Below are positions 26,981 to 36,484 of a stretch of 64,000 nucleotides of DNA, piece after piece (position 1 is the first letter of the stretch; each line of letters begins with the position of its first letter). The notes below the pieces were generated by a model that worked only from the letters and a program-made list of their open reading frames with translations, made no database searches and had not been told where the DNA came from. The stretch lies in assembly GCA_947246475.1 (NCBI GenBank), contig CAMXSH010000001.1, positions 1 through 64,000 of the forward strand, in the 5' to 3' direction. The position numbers were made by a program, and so were the translations under genes. The stretch is from an uncultured Roseburia sp. (GTDB lineage Bacteria > Bacillota > Clostridia > Lachnospirales > Lachnospiraceae).

Positions 26981-28945
26981 ATGGGGAATAAAAAAATTCT
27001 GACGAGAAACCGGTTAAGTGATCAGACAAGTCCATATCTGCTGCAGCATGCAAACAATCCGGTGGACTGGTATCCGTGGTGTGAGGAAGCTTTTGAAACA
27101 GCAGAAAGAGAAGACAAGCCTGTGTTTCTGAGCATTGGGTACAGTACCTGCCACTGGTGTCATGTTATGGCACATGAGAGCTTTGAAGATCCAGAGGTGG
27201 CATCACTTTTGAATGAGCATTTCATTTCCATCAAGGTGGACAGGGAGGAGAGGCCGGATCTGGACAGTGTTTATATGTCGGTCTGTCAGGCCTTTACCGG
27301 GAATGGCGGCTGGCCCATGACTATTTTTCTCACGCCGGACCGTAACCCTTTTTTTGCTGGTACATTTTTTCCCAAGACGGCCCGGTACGGTCAGATCGGT
27401 CTGACAGAACTGCTTCTGATCATTCATGAAAAATGGATGACAGACCGCAGTACTCTCCTAAAACCCATCGATGAGGTGCTGTCGTATTTGAATGGAAGAA
27501 ATGAAACAGGTGGTACGCTGGATGAGAAGCTCATTTTGAAAGCCATTGGCATATATAAGAAAAACTATGATTGTCTGTATGGAGGTTTCAGTGAGCCGCC
27601 TAAGTTTCCGGCTGCCCACAATCTCTTATTTCTTATGAAATACTATGAGAGGAACAGCGACCAGGAAGTCCTGCAGATGGTGGAGAAGACGCTGCAACAG
27701 ATGGCACGGGGTGGTTTGTTTGACCATGTGGGCGGCGGGTTCTGCCGCTATTCTACGGACCGGTTTTATCTTGTCCCTCATTTTGAGAAAATGCTCTATG
27801 ATAATGCGCTGTTGGTCCATGCCTATTGCAAGGCGTATCAGATGACGGGAAATTCAATGTACTGTGAGGTGGCAGAACGGACTGCTGCTTATATTCTGCG
27901 GGAAATGACGGCACCAGAGGGTGGTTTTTACTGTGCACAGGATGCAGATAGTGAGGGGTGCGAAGGTCTTTTTTATTTGTTTGAGCCGGAGGAAGTTATT
28001 GCGCTTCTGGGTGTGGAGGCAGGGGAAAAATGGAACAGACGGTATGATATTACGAAGGAGGGGAATTTTGAGGGAAAGAGCATTCCCAACCTATTGCATG
28101 GATCACTGGATATTGCTGAGCTGGAGGAGCAGCGGCAGACGATTTATGAATACCGGAAACAAAGAGTTCCACTGCACCGGGACGATAAAATTCTGACCTC
28201 TTGGAATGCCCTTATGGTGGCGGCACTTTGTCAGTTGTATCGTGTGACCGGGAAGGGAAAGTGGCTGCAGGCAGCAGAGAAGGCATGGCATTTTGTCATG
28301 GAAGAATTGTATGACGGATCGGCACTGTATGTCAGTACCCGGAATGGGAAAAGGAGCGGAAAAGGTTTTCTGGATGACTATGCTTATGGGATCCATGCTC
28401 TCCTTGCTCTGTATGGTGCGACATATAAAGAGGAGTACCAGGAGATGGCTGAGCAGTTTTGCGAAAAGGCAGTCCAGGATTTTCATGATTCGGAGAAACA
28501 GGGTTTTTTCCTGTATGGCAGGGAAAATGAAGAGCTGATCTTCCGCCCAAAGGAAACCTATGACGGGGCGTTGTCCAGCGGTAACTCTGCCATGGCGTAT
28601 AATCTTGTGCAGCTTGCCTTTCTCACGGGAGAGAAACGATATGAAGAATGGGCGGAGAACCAGCTTGCTTTTATGAGCGGTGTGGCAGAGGGGTATCCGG
28701 CGGGCTATGCTATGTTTCTTATGGCATTGTCTGATTACTTTCATGGTCCGGAGAAGATTACAGTGGCGGTCAGGGATCGGAAAGAAATTCAGTCTCTTCC
28801 CTTGCGGGTGCCGCTGGATGCGCTTGTGCGGGTGGTTCCAGGGGACACAAAGGAATACCCGCTGAAAAATGACCGGACAACGTATTATGTCTGCCGGGGG
28901 CATGTCTGTCTGCCGCCGGAGAATGAGCTGCCATTATTGAGCTGA
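26981..28945 (+). CDS. YyaL/SSP411-like thioredoxin-domain protein (DUF255)
   Basis: The 654-residue protein begins with the family hallmark [20 protein letters not shown] and a thioredoxin-like CHWC motif in [16 protein letters not shown], then [12 protein letters not shown]. The rest is a six-hairpin glycosidase-like barrel ([17 protein letters not shown]-like QDADSEG, DDYAY). The biological function of this widespread family is unresolved; the barrel resembles N-acylglucosamine epimerases. GGAG precedes the ATG. The gene is monocistronic. Confidence 0.93.
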   Translation: MGNKKILTRNRLSDQTSPYLLQHANNPVDWYPWCEEAFETAEREDKPVFLSIGYSTCHWCHVMAHESFEDPEVASLLNEHFISIKVDREERPDLDSVYMSVCQAFTGNGGWPMTIFLTPDRNPFFAGTFFPKTARYGQIGLTELLLIIHEKWMTDRSTLLKPIDEVLSYLNGRNETGGTLDEKLILKAIGIYKKNYDCLYGGFSEPPKFPAAHNLLFLMKYYERNSDQEVLQMVEKTLQQMARGGLFDHVGGGFCRYSTDRFYLVPHFEKMLYDNALLVHAYCKAYQMTGNSMYCEVAERTAAYILREMTAPEGGFYCAQDADSEGCEGLFYLFEPEEVIALLGVEAGEKWNRRYDITKEGNFEGKSIPNLLHGSLDIAELEEQRQTIYEYRKQRVPLHRDDKILTSWNALMVAALCQLYRVTGKGKWLQAAEKAWHFVMEELYDGSALYVSTRNGKRSGKGFLDDYAYGIHALLALYGATYKEEYQEMAEQFCEKAVQDFHDSEKQGFFLYGRENEELIFRPKETYDGALSSGNSAMAYNLVQLAFLTGEKRYEEWAENQLAFMSGVAEGYPAGYAMFLMALSDYFHGPEKITVAVRDRKEIQSLPLRVPLDALVRVVPGDTKEYPLKNDRTTYYVCRGHVCLPPENELPLLS

Positions 28946-29043
28946 CCCCTGACATCATTTTATGGATGTTACTTATTATCATCAGAACTATATTATTGCA
29001 ATGCTGCCTCAAGAATTTTTCTGTTTTCATTAATTATTTAAAC

Positions 29044-29110
29044 GTCTCATTATAAGTAAAGTATACTTGCCCTCCCATAAAAAGAATGATACAATGAGAC
29101 ATGGTAATAT
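29044..29110 (+). promoter_or_regulatory. Promoter region with inverted repeats upstream of the small protein/ParA operon
   Basis: An extended -10 (TGA-TACAAT, 29097-29105) lies 42 bases before the start codon. GTCTCATT (29044) and AATGAGAC (29103) form an 8-bp inverted repeat around it, with a 10-bp palindrome AAGTATACTT (29059-29068) inside. These may be regulatory sites; no regulator is adjacent. Confidence 0.4.
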
Positions 29111-29146
29111 ATAAAATAAAAAACCGTTAATTCCGGAGGTGGCTTT

Positions 29147-29401
29147 ATGGCAAGGAGATGCAGTGTAGAGAGGGCAAACCAGCAGATTGGCAGCTTTGCC
29201 AGTGCAAAGAAAAATCTGATCATCCAGTACCAGGGGAGGGAGCGCTCGGAAAAACATCTGCTTGATCTGATCTATCAGGATATTCTGAACCGGGGTGTGC
29301 AGGAGACAGAGATCGAGGATATTGACATATATGTAAAACCAGAGGAACAGGCAGTATTTTATGTGATAAATAAGAAGATAGAAGGCCAGATTGCTTTTTA
29401 G
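29147..29401 (+). CDS. DUF6465-like small protein
   Basis: An 84-residue soluble protein. The sequence NLIIQYQGRERSEKHLLDLI ... IDIYVKPEEQAVFYVINKKIEGQIAF fits DUF6465, a small family of Clostridia (from memory; not searched). GGAGG precedes the ATG. It lies 35 bases before parA and is likely cotranscribed with it, suggesting a shared function. Confidence 0.72.
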   Translation: MARRCSVERANQQIGSFASAKKNLIIQYQGRERSEKHLLDLIYQDILNRGVQETEIEDIDIYVKPEEQAVFYVINKKIEGQIAF

Positions 29402-29436
29402 TATTGTATTATGAACACGAAAGATGGAGGAGAACT

Positions 29437-30207
29437 ATGGCAGTTACATATGTGATCGCAAACCAAAAGGGCGGGATAGGGAAGACAACGACAGCCACGA
29501 CACTGGCTGGGATTTTAGGGACGAAGGGAAAAACATTATTGATCGATGCCGATCCCCAGGGGAACAGCACAAGTACCTACCAGGCACTGATAGAAGATCA
29601 GGCTACGCTGTACGATGTGATGGTAGATTCCGAAGCCCTGCCGATCGAAGAAGCGATCCAGCACATGCCCAATGGAGATATTGTGGCGTCCGATCCATTG
29701 CTTGCCAAAGCAGGGAAAATGCTGGATGGAAACGTGGAGGGACTTTACCGTCTGCAGGATGCACTGGAATTATTAGAGGGATATGACTATATCGTGATCG
29801 ATACAGCACCTTCGCTGGATGTGGTGCTGTACAACTGTCTGATCGCTGCAGACCAGGTTATCATTCCAGTGACCGCGGATGCCTATGCGATGCAGGGATT
29901 GTCCAAATTAAGCGAGACCATTAAAGCGGTACAGAAACGCCAAAATCCCAAATTGGAGATCGCTGGGCTTTTACTGGTAAAATATGCTGGACGTTCCAAT
30001 CTTGAAAAAAATGTTAAAGAAGAGATCCAGGAAGTTGCAGATCAGATCGGAACCAGGCTCTTTCCTACTGCTGTGCGCGAGTGCGTGAAGACAAAGGAAG
30101 CACAGATGAAAAAGAAGCTGCTGATCGACTATGCTCCAAATTGTACAACGATGCAGGATTACCAGGGATTTGTGGAGGAGCTGCTGACCTGTGGCACAGG
30201 AAAATAG
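29437..30207 (+). CDS. Orphan ParA/Soj-type ATPase
   Basis: A 256-residue deviant Walker A ATPase (KGGIGKTTTATTLAGIL) with DADPQGNSTS, Walker B-type VIDTAPSLD and VIIPVTADAYAMQGLSKL. Such proteins polymerise or bind DNA and move a cargo, often chromosome origin or plasmid. No parB gene or parS-like site is seen beside it, so the cargo is unclear. ATG 29437 with GGAGG is preferred to the in-frame ATG at 29404. The glycosyltransferase follows after 35 bases. Confidence 0.9.
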   Translation: MAVTYVIANQKGGIGKTTTATTLAGILGTKGKTLLIDADPQGNSTSTYQALIEDQATLYDVMVDSEALPIEEAIQHMPNGDIVASDPLLAKAGKMLDGNVEGLYRLQDALELLEGYDYIVIDTAPSLDVVLYNCLIAADQVIIPVTADAYAMQGLSKLSETIKAVQKRQNPKLEIAGLLLVKYAGRSNLEKNVKEEIQEVADQIGTRLFPTAVRECVKTKEAQMKKKLLIDYAPNCTTMQDYQGFVEELLTCGTGK

Positions 30208-30242
30208 AGTTAGATTGTGTGAAGCACAAATGGAGGGGAAAA

Positions 30243-31172
30243 ATGGACAAAATAGCTGTATTGGTTCCATGCTATAATGAAGCTGCTACAATTAAAAAGG
30301 TAGTGACGGACTTTTATGAGTCACTGCCGGAAGCCGTGATTTATGTATATGATAATAATTCGACAGATGATACCGCAAAACTGGCGGAAGAGGCGGGAGC
30401 TGTCGTTCGTCATGAATATCAGCAGGGAAAAGGAAATGTGATCCGGCGGATGTTTCGGGAAATTGATGCGGAGGTATATATTATGGTGGACGGAGATGAT
30501 ACCTATCCGGCAGATGTTGCTCCGGATCTTGTGGCGCCGGTCTTAGAAAGACAGGCGGATATGGTAGTAGGAGACAGGCTTTCAAGCACTTATTTTACGG
30601 AAAACAAACGACGGTTCCATAACTTTGGAAATGATCTGGTACGCAAATGTGTCAATCAGATATTTCATTCATCGATTCAGGATGTTATGACGGGTTACCG
30701 TGCATTTAGTTACCAGTTTGTTAAGACCTATCCAGTCACTTCTAAAGGATTTGAGATTGAAACTGAAATGAGCATTCATGCAGTTGAGAGAAATATGCAG
30801 ATGGAAAATGTGGTGATCACCTACCGGGACCGACCGGATGGGAGCGAGTCCAAGCTTAATACCTGCTCTGATGGATTTAAGGTACTTATGACAATTTTAA
30901 GTCTATACAAGAACTATAAGCCTTTTCAGTTTTTTGGCAGCATTTCACTGCTGCTTGCCTTAGTCAGCATAGGATTTTTTATTCCGGTATTCTGGGATTA
31001 TCTGAAAGTAGGGCTGGTAGCTAAATTTCCAACTTTGATCATGTGTGGATTTGTGTTTTTACTGGCAATGCTTTTATTTTCAGTTGGGCTGATACTTCAG
31101 ACCCTGCGTCAGCGGGACCGGCAGGATTTTGAATTTAAAATGAATATTGTAGAAAATATGAAAAAACAATAG
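30243..31172 (+). CDS. Family 2 glycosyltransferase (polyprenyl-phosphate sugar transferase type)
   Basis: A 309-residue protein starting MDKIAVLVPCYNEAATIKKV with the GT-A acidic motif DGDDTYPAD. The C-terminus has two membrane segments (about residues 235-255 and 266-290). This architecture matches dolichol/undecaprenyl-phosphate mannose or glucose synthases. The product would be a lipid-linked sugar donor in the membrane. A multipass protein follows 13 bases later, perhaps the transferase that uses the donor. Confidence 0.88.
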   Translation: MDKIAVLVPCYNEAATIKKVVTDFYESLPEAVIYVYDNNSTDDTAKLAEEAGAVVRHEYQQGKGNVIRRMFREIDAEVYIMVDGDDTYPADVAPDLVAPVLERQADMVVGDRLSSTYFTENKRRFHNFGNDLVRKCVNQIFHSSIQDVMTGYRAFSYQFVKTYPVTSKGFEIETEMSIHAVERNMQMENVVITYRDRPDGSESKLNTCSDGFKVLMTILSLYKNYKPFQFFGSISLLLALVSIGFFIPVFWDYLKVGLVAKFPTLIMCGFVFLLAMLLFSVGLILQTLRQRDRQDFEFKMNIVENMKKQ

Positions 31173-31185
31173 AGGAGAGACGATC

Positions 31186-32994
31186 ATGAATAATAATATC
31201 CTGCGTTTGGCGCCGTACCGAATTTTAAAATATATTTTAGGGATTATCCTTTTTCCTTTTTTCTTTGTAAACAAAGGGGATGCTCCCGACGCTGTGATTT
31301 GCTCCTGGGCAGTTGTTTTTGTTGCGTTGTGTCTATGCATTTACCGGGATTTCAAAGATATCAGATTTACAGTTACGAAGCAGTTGCTGAAGATCACGAT
31401 TCCTGTCACCGTACTTTTTCTTGTTATGCTTTCCTTTGATGGCATTGTAAAAAGTCCATTCTTTTCTTTTGAGTATTGGGAAGCTTATTCATCAGTATTC
31501 CGTGCTGCTATTCTTTTTTGGGCATATGCGCTGTATCTGCCGGTGGTATGTATCAGTGCATGGATTATCATTCATGCGTTCTTTGAAACGATGGAAAAAG
31601 AGCACACAATGGCAGCTGCCGCGAAACCGCGGGTTGTATTGAATGAAACGCAGGGAAAAAAGCTCTTTTGGCTGTGTCTGGGTATCATAACAGCATTTTC
31701 CCTTATATCACTACTCTCTGCTTTTCCGGGAGTCTGGATCGAAGGTGATGTGGCTACTGTTTTGTATTACGCAGAAAATGAATGGTCCGACTGGCATCCA
31801 TTTCCTTACATTCTTCTAGTCTGGTTTGGAAATAAAGTTTTTCACTCGACCTTTGCCATAAATATTTTTCAGACCATCGCCTGGTTGTTTTTGCAATATT
31901 ATATTTTAAAAGTGTTGAAACGTATTCGCATACGCTGTATGTTGATTTATACGGTTATTCTTTGTATAGCAGCCACTCCTTTTACCTATCTGGCGGTTAT
32001 GTATAAAGATACCCTTTTTTCAATGGGAGTTTTGGGAATAACGGCGGCTCTTTTTCAGATCATCCGAAAAAAGGAAATGTCTAAAGCTGACTTCTGGGCG
32101 TTAAATATATCGGCGCTTTTTGTTACACTTTTTCGCCATGCAGGTCAGGCGGTAACGATTCTTATGTGTCTGTCATGCATTTTATTTTTCTGGAAAAATA
32201 GAAAACTACTGATCCGTTTCGCTGTAACTCTTGGGATCCAGCTGGGATGTTTTCTCTTTTTTGGTATTATATTGTTCCAGCAGTTTCATGTCACAGAAAA
32301 CCCAGCACATGTAAAATATGGAACGCCAATGGCAATGATTGGAGCTGCCGTTCAGGACGGCATGGAGTTTGAGGAGGAAGACCAGGCGCAGCTTGAGAAG
32401 GTAATGCCGCTGGAAGAATGGGGAAACTGCTATAATAAATATTGGGCAGATTCTATTTCCCGCTGGTGGGGAACCATTGGGACACGGATAAATACCGTGG
32501 AAACACTGATCCAGCAGGAGGATTATGGCTCATTTTTAATTAAAATGAATGCAAAAATACTGGCTAAGAACCCAAAACTATATTTCCGGGCATTCTTTGA
32601 CATGAACAGCATTCTTTGGGAAATTGGCATGCCTTCCGACTACGATGATATGTCCCTTTGCCAGGTGGAACCAAACGGGCAGATCCGCTATACTGCCTTC
32701 CACAATTTTACGGATCTATGGTGGAAGTTTGGAGAAGAATTGTCTGTTACCCACTCGCTGTTTCAGCGGGCGGCTGTCAGTCTTTTCACCATTTTGGCAG
32801 TCATACTCGTACTTTTTAGAAAAAAGAAATTGGCATTTTCCATTCCCCTTATTCCTGTTATCTTTCATAACATCCTTTTATTTATCACAATACCGGCGCA
32901 GGATCCCCGATATGCACTGCCGGCGATCGAGTGTGCAGTTTTTGTTGCAGCGTTGCTGCCTGCCATAAGAATGATGAGAGGAAAAACAGAGTAA
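31186..32994 (+). CDS. Multipass membrane protein, probably DUF6020 / GT-C-like
   Basis: A 602-residue protein with about twelve hydrophobic segments and a loop containing GDVATVLYYAENEWSDWHPF with acidic residues on the outer side, as in GT-C glycosyltransferases. It resembles DUF6020 proteins of Lachnospiraceae as I recall them. Coupled to the lipid-sugar synthase upstream, it may move the sugar to a surface polymer; this is inference. AGGAGAG precedes the ATG. Confidence 0.7.
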   Translation: MNNNILRLAPYRILKYILGIILFPFFFVNKGDAPDAVICSWAVVFVALCLCIYRDFKDIRFTVTKQLLKITIPVTVLFLVMLSFDGIVKSPFFSFEYWEAYSSVFRAAILFWAYALYLPVVCISAWIIIHAFFETMEKEHTMAAAAKPRVVLNETQGKKLFWLCLGIITAFSLISLLSAFPGVWIEGDVATVLYYAENEWSDWHPFPYILLVWFGNKVFHSTFAINIFQTIAWLFLQYYILKVLKRIRIRCMLIYTVILCIAATPFTYLAVMYKDTLFSMGVLGITAALFQIIRKKEMSKADFWALNISALFVTLFRHAGQAVTILMCLSCILFFWKNRKLLIRFAVTLGIQLGCFLFFGIILFQQFHVTENPAHVKYGTPMAMIGAAVQDGMEFEEEDQAQLEKVMPLEEWGNCYNKYWADSISRWWGTIGTRINTVETLIQQEDYGSFLIKMNAKILAKNPKLYFRAFFDMNSILWEIGMPSDYDDMSLCQVEPNGQIRYTAFHNFTDLWWKFGEELSVTHSLFQRAAVSLFTILAVILVLFRKKKLAFSIPLIPVIFHNILLFITIPAQDPRYALPAIECAVFVAALLPAIRMMRGKTE

Positions 32995-32995
32995 A

Positions 32996-33019
32996 CTGTT
33001 TTGGAAAAAACAGGATATT
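32996..33019 (+). terminator. Weak terminator behind the membrane protein
   Basis: CTGTTTT-GGAA-AAAACAG forms a 7-bp stem four bases after the stop codon, followed by GATATTTTTC. The stem is AT-rich and weak. Confidence 0.45.
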
Positions 33020-33039
33020 TTTCTGAAATGATTTTACAG

Positions 33040-33068
33040 TTGACAATCAGTATCCAAATGATTATAAT
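33040..33068 (+). promoter_or_regulatory. Promoter of thrS
   Basis: TTGACA, 17 bases, TATAAT: a consensus promoter. Transcription should begin near 33075, at the 5' edge of the T-box leader. Confidence 0.85.
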
Positions 33069-33074
33069 ATCCAT

Positions 33075-33300
33075 AACACGTTGAAGAGACGAGTAAAATG
33101 CGATAACATGACAGAGAAGGGTGCCAGTATACGGCGGTTTCAGAGTGGCCAAAGGTATCAGGCTGGAAGCACCCCCATGGGAAACATTTGAAAACTACCT
33201 CTGAGTGACCCTCATCCGGTCCGGTGACTCCGTTATCGTCAAATGAAGCCGGGTATCCTTCGGATGAAGAGATGCCAATTAGGGTGGAACCGCGGGAATT
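33075..33300 (+). promoter_or_regulatory. T-box riboswitch (tRNA-Thr sensing) upstream of thrS
   Basis: The 3' part has the T-box core AGGGTGGAACCGCGGG (33281-33296), which binds the acceptor end of uncharged tRNA. The 5' part (GAAGAGACGAGTAAAA near 33083) and the long stem-I region fit the class. A specifier-loop candidate at 33194-33199 reads ACT-ACC followed by TCTGAGT, so either triplet is a threonine codon, in agreement with thrS downstream. Uncharged tRNA-Thr would stabilise the antiterminator and allow thrS transcription. Confidence 0.9.
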
Positions 33301-33313
33301 TATAGTTGATTAT

Positions 33314-33358
33314 GCCCCGTCCCTGTAAACAAAGCTGTTTGCTGGGGCGGGGCTTATT
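33314..33358 (+). terminator. T-box-controlled intrinsic terminator
   Basis: GCCCCGTCCC (33314) pairs with GGGGCGGGGC (33344) with one G-T pair, followed by TTATTT. It follows the T-box core directly and is the switched element of the riboswitch. Confidence 0.85.
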
Positions 33359-33367
33359 TGCGTGTAA

Positions 33368-33690
33368 ACAACGAGACACGCATCCCCCTGGAGGCAGCCG
33401 ATTTCATGCTTGCATGAAAAATCGGCTGCCTCCAGGGGGATATGTGACGACTGTCACGACCGAGCCTCGGAGAGGCGAGGAGCGTGTCTCGTTGGAGGAG
33501 AAGTGACGACTGTCACGACCGATTTCATGCTTGCATGAAAAATCGGCTGCCTCCAGGGGGATGCGTGACGACTGTCACGACCGAGCCTCGGAGAGGCGAG
33601 GAGCGTGTCTCGTTGGGGGATATGTGACGACTGTCACGACCGAGCCTCAGAGAGGCGAGGAGCGTGTCTGCATGGGAGATATGTGACGAC
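33368..33690 (+). repeat. Mosaic array of nested palindromic repeats in the thrS leader
   Basis: About 320 bases are built from three modules. Module A is GTGACGACTGTCACGACC (a 5-bp hairpin) at 33444, 33503, 33565 and 33624, with a partial copy at 33683. Module B begins GAGCCTCGGAGAGGCGAGG and ends GCGTGTCTCGTTGG; it is complete after A1 and A3 and varied after A4. Module C runs from CATGCTTGCATGAAA to the GGCTGCCTCCAGGGGGAT end; it occurs before A1 and A3. An inverted copy of C at 33381 forms a 21-bp perfect stem with the first C. None encodes a plausible protein. Most likely it is an expanded REP- or MITE-like intergenic element. It separates the T-box terminator from thrS. Confidence 0.9.
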
Positions 33691-33717
33691 TTAATTTTAG
33701 AAAGGAATGAACGAATC

Positions 33718-35697
33718 ATGAAAGTATTACTGAAAGATGGTTCCAGCAAAGAATATGCGGAGCCAATGGCGATCATTGATATTGCGAAAGACATCAGCGA
33801 AGGGCTTGCCAGAGTGGCATGTGTGGCAGAGCTGGATGGTGAGACCGTGGATCTTCGTACGGTGGTGGATGGAGAGCATGAGTTGAATATACTTACTTTT
33901 GACAGCGAGGAAGGAAAGGCAGCCTATCGGCACACCGCTTCCCATGTGCTGGCGCAGGCCATCAAACGCCTGTACCCAGAGGCAAAATGTGCCATCGGTC
34001 CTTCGATCGCCGACGGATTTTACTATGATTTTGATATGGAGTCATTGGACAGGGAAGCACTGGATAAAATAGAAAAAGAGATGAAAAAGATCGTGAAGGA
34101 GGGGGCAGAGCTTGAGCGTTTTACCCTTCCGCGACAGGAAGCGATCGAACTGATGAAAAAACGGGAAGAGCCTTATAAGGTAGAACTGATCGAAGATCTT
34201 CCGGAAGATGCACAGATCTCCTTTTACCAGCAGGGCGAATATATTGACCTGTGCGCCGGACCCCATCTGATGAGTACAAAGCCTTTAAAAGCTATGAAGC
34301 TGATCTCATCTTCTGGCGCTTACTGGAGAGGAAATGAAAAAAATAAGATGCTGACCCGGGTATATGGTACGGCATTTACAAAAAAAGCAGATCTGGATGC
34401 CCATATGGAACACCTGGCAGACATAAAAAAACGAGATCACAATAAGCTGGGCAGGGAGATGGAGCTCTTTACTACAGTGGATGTGATCGGGCAGGGACTT
34501 CCCCTGATCATGCCAAACGGAGCGAAAATGATCATGAAGCTTCAGCGCTGGATCGAGGACCTGGAAGATAGAGAGTGGGGGTATATCCGGACGAAGACGC
34601 CCCTTATGGCAAAGAGTGACCTTTATAAGATCTCGGGGCATTGGGACCACTATACCGATGGAATGTTTGTGCTGGGGGATGAGGAAAAGGACAAAGAAGT
34701 TTTTGCGCTGCGGCCTATGACCTGTCCTTTCCAGTATTATGTATTCAAAGCCAGCCAGAAATCTTACCGTGACCTGCCCTGCCGTTATGGCGAGACCTCT
34801 ACTCTGTTCCGGAATGAAGAGTCAGGAGAGATGCATGGTCTTACCCGTGTAAGACAGTTCACGATCTCAGAGGGACATCTGGTAGTACGCCCTGACCAGA
34901 TGGTGGAGGAATTTAAAGGCTGTATCGCACTGGCGCAGTACTGCCTTCAGACCCTTGGCCTGGAAGAAGATGTGACCTATCATCTGTCCAAATGGGATCC
35001 GGAAAATAAAGAAAAATATATCGGTGAGGCAGAAGTCTGGGAAGAGACGGAGCAGCATATCCGTAATATTCTTATGGAACTGAATATTCCTTTTACCGAG
35101 GACGTGGGCGAAGCTGCTTTCTATGGTCCGAAGGTTGATATCAACGCCAAAAACGTCTACGGCAAAGAAGATACCATGATCACCATTCAGTGGGATGCCT
35201 TGCTGGCAGAGCAGTTTGACATGTATTATATCGATGAAAATGGGGAAAAAGTACGTCCCTATATCATTCACAGGACTTCCCTTGGGTGCTATGAGAGAAC
35301 ACTGGCATGGCTGATCGAAAAATACGCTGGTTTATTCCCGACATGGCTGTGTCCGGAGCAGGTTCGTGTCCTTCCTATTTCGGAAAAATATTCTGAGTAT
35401 GCGGAGCAGGTAAAGGCAGAACTGGATAAGAATGGTGTGGATGCAACAGTAGACAGCCGTTCGGAAAAGATTGGGTTTAAAATTCGTGAGGCGAGACTCA
35501 AAAAAATTCCTTATATGCTGATCGTTGGCCAGAAAGAGCAGGAAGAAAACCTGGTATCCCTTAGAAGCCGTTATAAGGGGGATGAAGGCCAGGTAGCCCT
35601 TTCTGATTTCATCCAGGATATCGTAGAAGAGATCCGGAGCAAAGAGATACGAAAAATTGAAATTGAGGAACAGTCTTCTGAGGGAAAGAAAGGTTGA
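33718..35697 (+). CDS. thrS: Threonyl-tRNA synthetase
   Basis: The 659-residue enzyme charges tRNA-Thr. In order it has a TGS domain (residues 1-60), the editing domain with HTASHVLAQAIKRLYP and CAGPHL, and the class II catalytic core. The core has RPMTCPFQYY (zinc Cys) and motif 3 HRTSLGCYERTLAWLIE, where HRAxxGSxER is usual, so two residues differ. The anticodon-binding domain follows (RVLPISEKYSEYA). ATG 33718 follows AAAGGA; an upstream frame to 33664 runs into the repeat array. It is controlled by the T-box leader. Confidence 0.97.
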   Translation: MKVLLKDGSSKEYAEPMAIIDIAKDISEGLARVACVAELDGETVDLRTVVDGEHELNILTFDSEEGKAAYRHTASHVLAQAIKRLYPEAKCAIGPSIADGFYYDFDMESLDREALDKIEKEMKKIVKEGAELERFTLPRQEAIELMKKREEPYKVELIEDLPEDAQISFYQQGEYIDLCAGPHLMSTKPLKAMKLISSSGAYWRGNEKNKMLTRVYGTAFTKKADLDAHMEHLADIKKRDHNKLGREMELFTTVDVIGQGLPLIMPNGAKMIMKLQRWIEDLEDREWGYIRTKTPLMAKSDLYKISGHWDHYTDGMFVLGDEEKDKEVFALRPMTCPFQYYVFKASQKSYRDLPCRYGETSTLFRNEESGEMHGLTRVRQFTISEGHLVVRPDQMVEEFKGCIALAQYCLQTLGLEEDVTYHLSKWDPENKEKYIGEAEVWEETEQHIRNILMELNIPFTEDVGEAAFYGPKVDINAKNVYGKEDTMITIQWDALLAEQFDMYYIDENGEKVRPYIIHRTSLGCYERTLAWLIEKYAGLFPTWLCPEQVRVLPISEKYSEYAEQVKAELDKNGVDATVDSRSEKIGFKIREARLKKIPYMLIVGQKEQEENLVSLRSRYKGDEGQVALSDFIQDIVEEIRSKEIRKIEIEEQSSEGKKG

Positions 35698-35738
35698 AAA
35701 CCTTCAGTTGAAACTTTCGGTTGAAAAGGAGACAAGAC

Positions 35739-36080
35739 ATGGAAACAAACAATAGACCGAATGCAAAGGCGATTGGATCTCTGGTAGTATCCTGCGTATC
35801 TGTGTTGAACTGCTGCCTGTGGCAGCTGGCGATATTGTGCGCTGTGGTAGGGATCGTACTTGGGATCATTGCTCTGCGGGAAGAGAATCAGAGACAGAAG
35901 GATCTGGCGGTTGCTGGCATTGTAGTAGGAGCGGTGGGGCTGACTCTGAGTATTACCCTGGTCGTGATCAGTATTATGCTGTATTCGCAAGGCGGCATGG
36001 ATCCAGGAACTGTCCCGGCCGGAAAAGACACGATAATGGCGGCACTTCCTGTGTGGGGACAAAAGATTTTTTGTCCTTGA
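35739..36080 (+). CDS. DUF4190-type small membrane protein (copy 1)
   Basis: A 113-residue protein with two or three membrane segments (about residues 12-40 and 58-85) typical of DUF4190-like proteins: KAIGSLVVSCVSVLNCCLW, then AVVGIVLGIIALREENQRQK and AVAGIVVGAVGLTLSI. AAAGGAGA precedes the ATG. The last codons lie in a hairpin (GGACAAAA / TTTTTGTCC, 36057-36076) that may act as a weak terminator. It forms a pair with the next gene. Confidence 0.75.
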   Translation: METNNRPNAKAIGSLVVSCVSVLNCCLWQLAILCAVVGIVLGIIALREENQRQKDLAVAGIVVGAVGLTLSITLVVISIMLYSQGGMDPGTVPAGKDTIMAALPVWGQKIFCP

Positions 36081-36111
36081 TGATCATCTATGGGAAAAGG
36101 AGTAAAAATAT

Positions 36112-36477
36112 ATGGAAGAGAATGCAAAAAAAGGACTAGGCATCGCGGCAGTCATACTGGGAGGATTTTCCATCCTCTGCTGTTCCTGTCTGGGATTTGG
36201 AATGATTCCGGCGATCGTAGGTTTGGTTTTTTCAATCATTTGCATTGTAAAGGGCACTGGTTCCGGCAAAACGCTGGGAATCGTCGGGATCATCTTAAAT
36301 GGAATCGGAATCCTGTTAGGAGCATATATTCTATTTAGTATGGCTATGATGATTGATTGGAATAAAGCAATGGACCCTCAGATTTGGGAGCAGCTGAACC
36401 AGATTGACCCCAATGACCAGAATCAGGTCCGGAATTGGATGCAGCAGTTTTTCCGGATAGATCTTGGTTATTATTGA
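36112..36477 (+). CDS. DUF4190-type small membrane protein (copy 2)
   Basis: A 121-residue protein with GLGIAAVILGGFSILCCSCL and GKTLGIVGIILNGIGILLGA, the same two-segment repeat as its upstream neighbour, plus a polar C-terminal tail. The two genes probably arose by duplication. AAAGGAG precedes the ATG. The function is unknown; they may sit in the membrane with thrS-linked expression by readthrough. Confidence 0.75.
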   Translation: MEENAKKGLGIAAVILGGFSILCCSCLGFGMIPAIVGLVFSIICIVKGTGSGKTLGIVGIILNGIGILLGAYILFSMAMMIDWNKAMDPQIWEQLNQIDPNDQNQVRNWMQQFFRIDLGYY

Positions 36478-36484
36478 TCGGTTT

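Noticed and set aside
28103-28903. 266-residue ORF antisense to the YyaL-like gene
   Set aside because: The sense gene is strongly conserved; the antisense frame has shadow composition.
29437-30207. Plasmid or phage partition module
   Set aside because: No parB, replication gene or parS-like sites nearby; the neighbours are chromosomal.
33306-33506. 66-residue ORF across the thrS leader repeats
   Set aside because: It crosses the T-box terminator and repeats, has no ribosome site, and its product reflects palindromic repeats only.
33368-33690. CRISPR array
   Set aside because: Repeats are palindromic mosaics with no spacers of constant length, and no cas genes are present.
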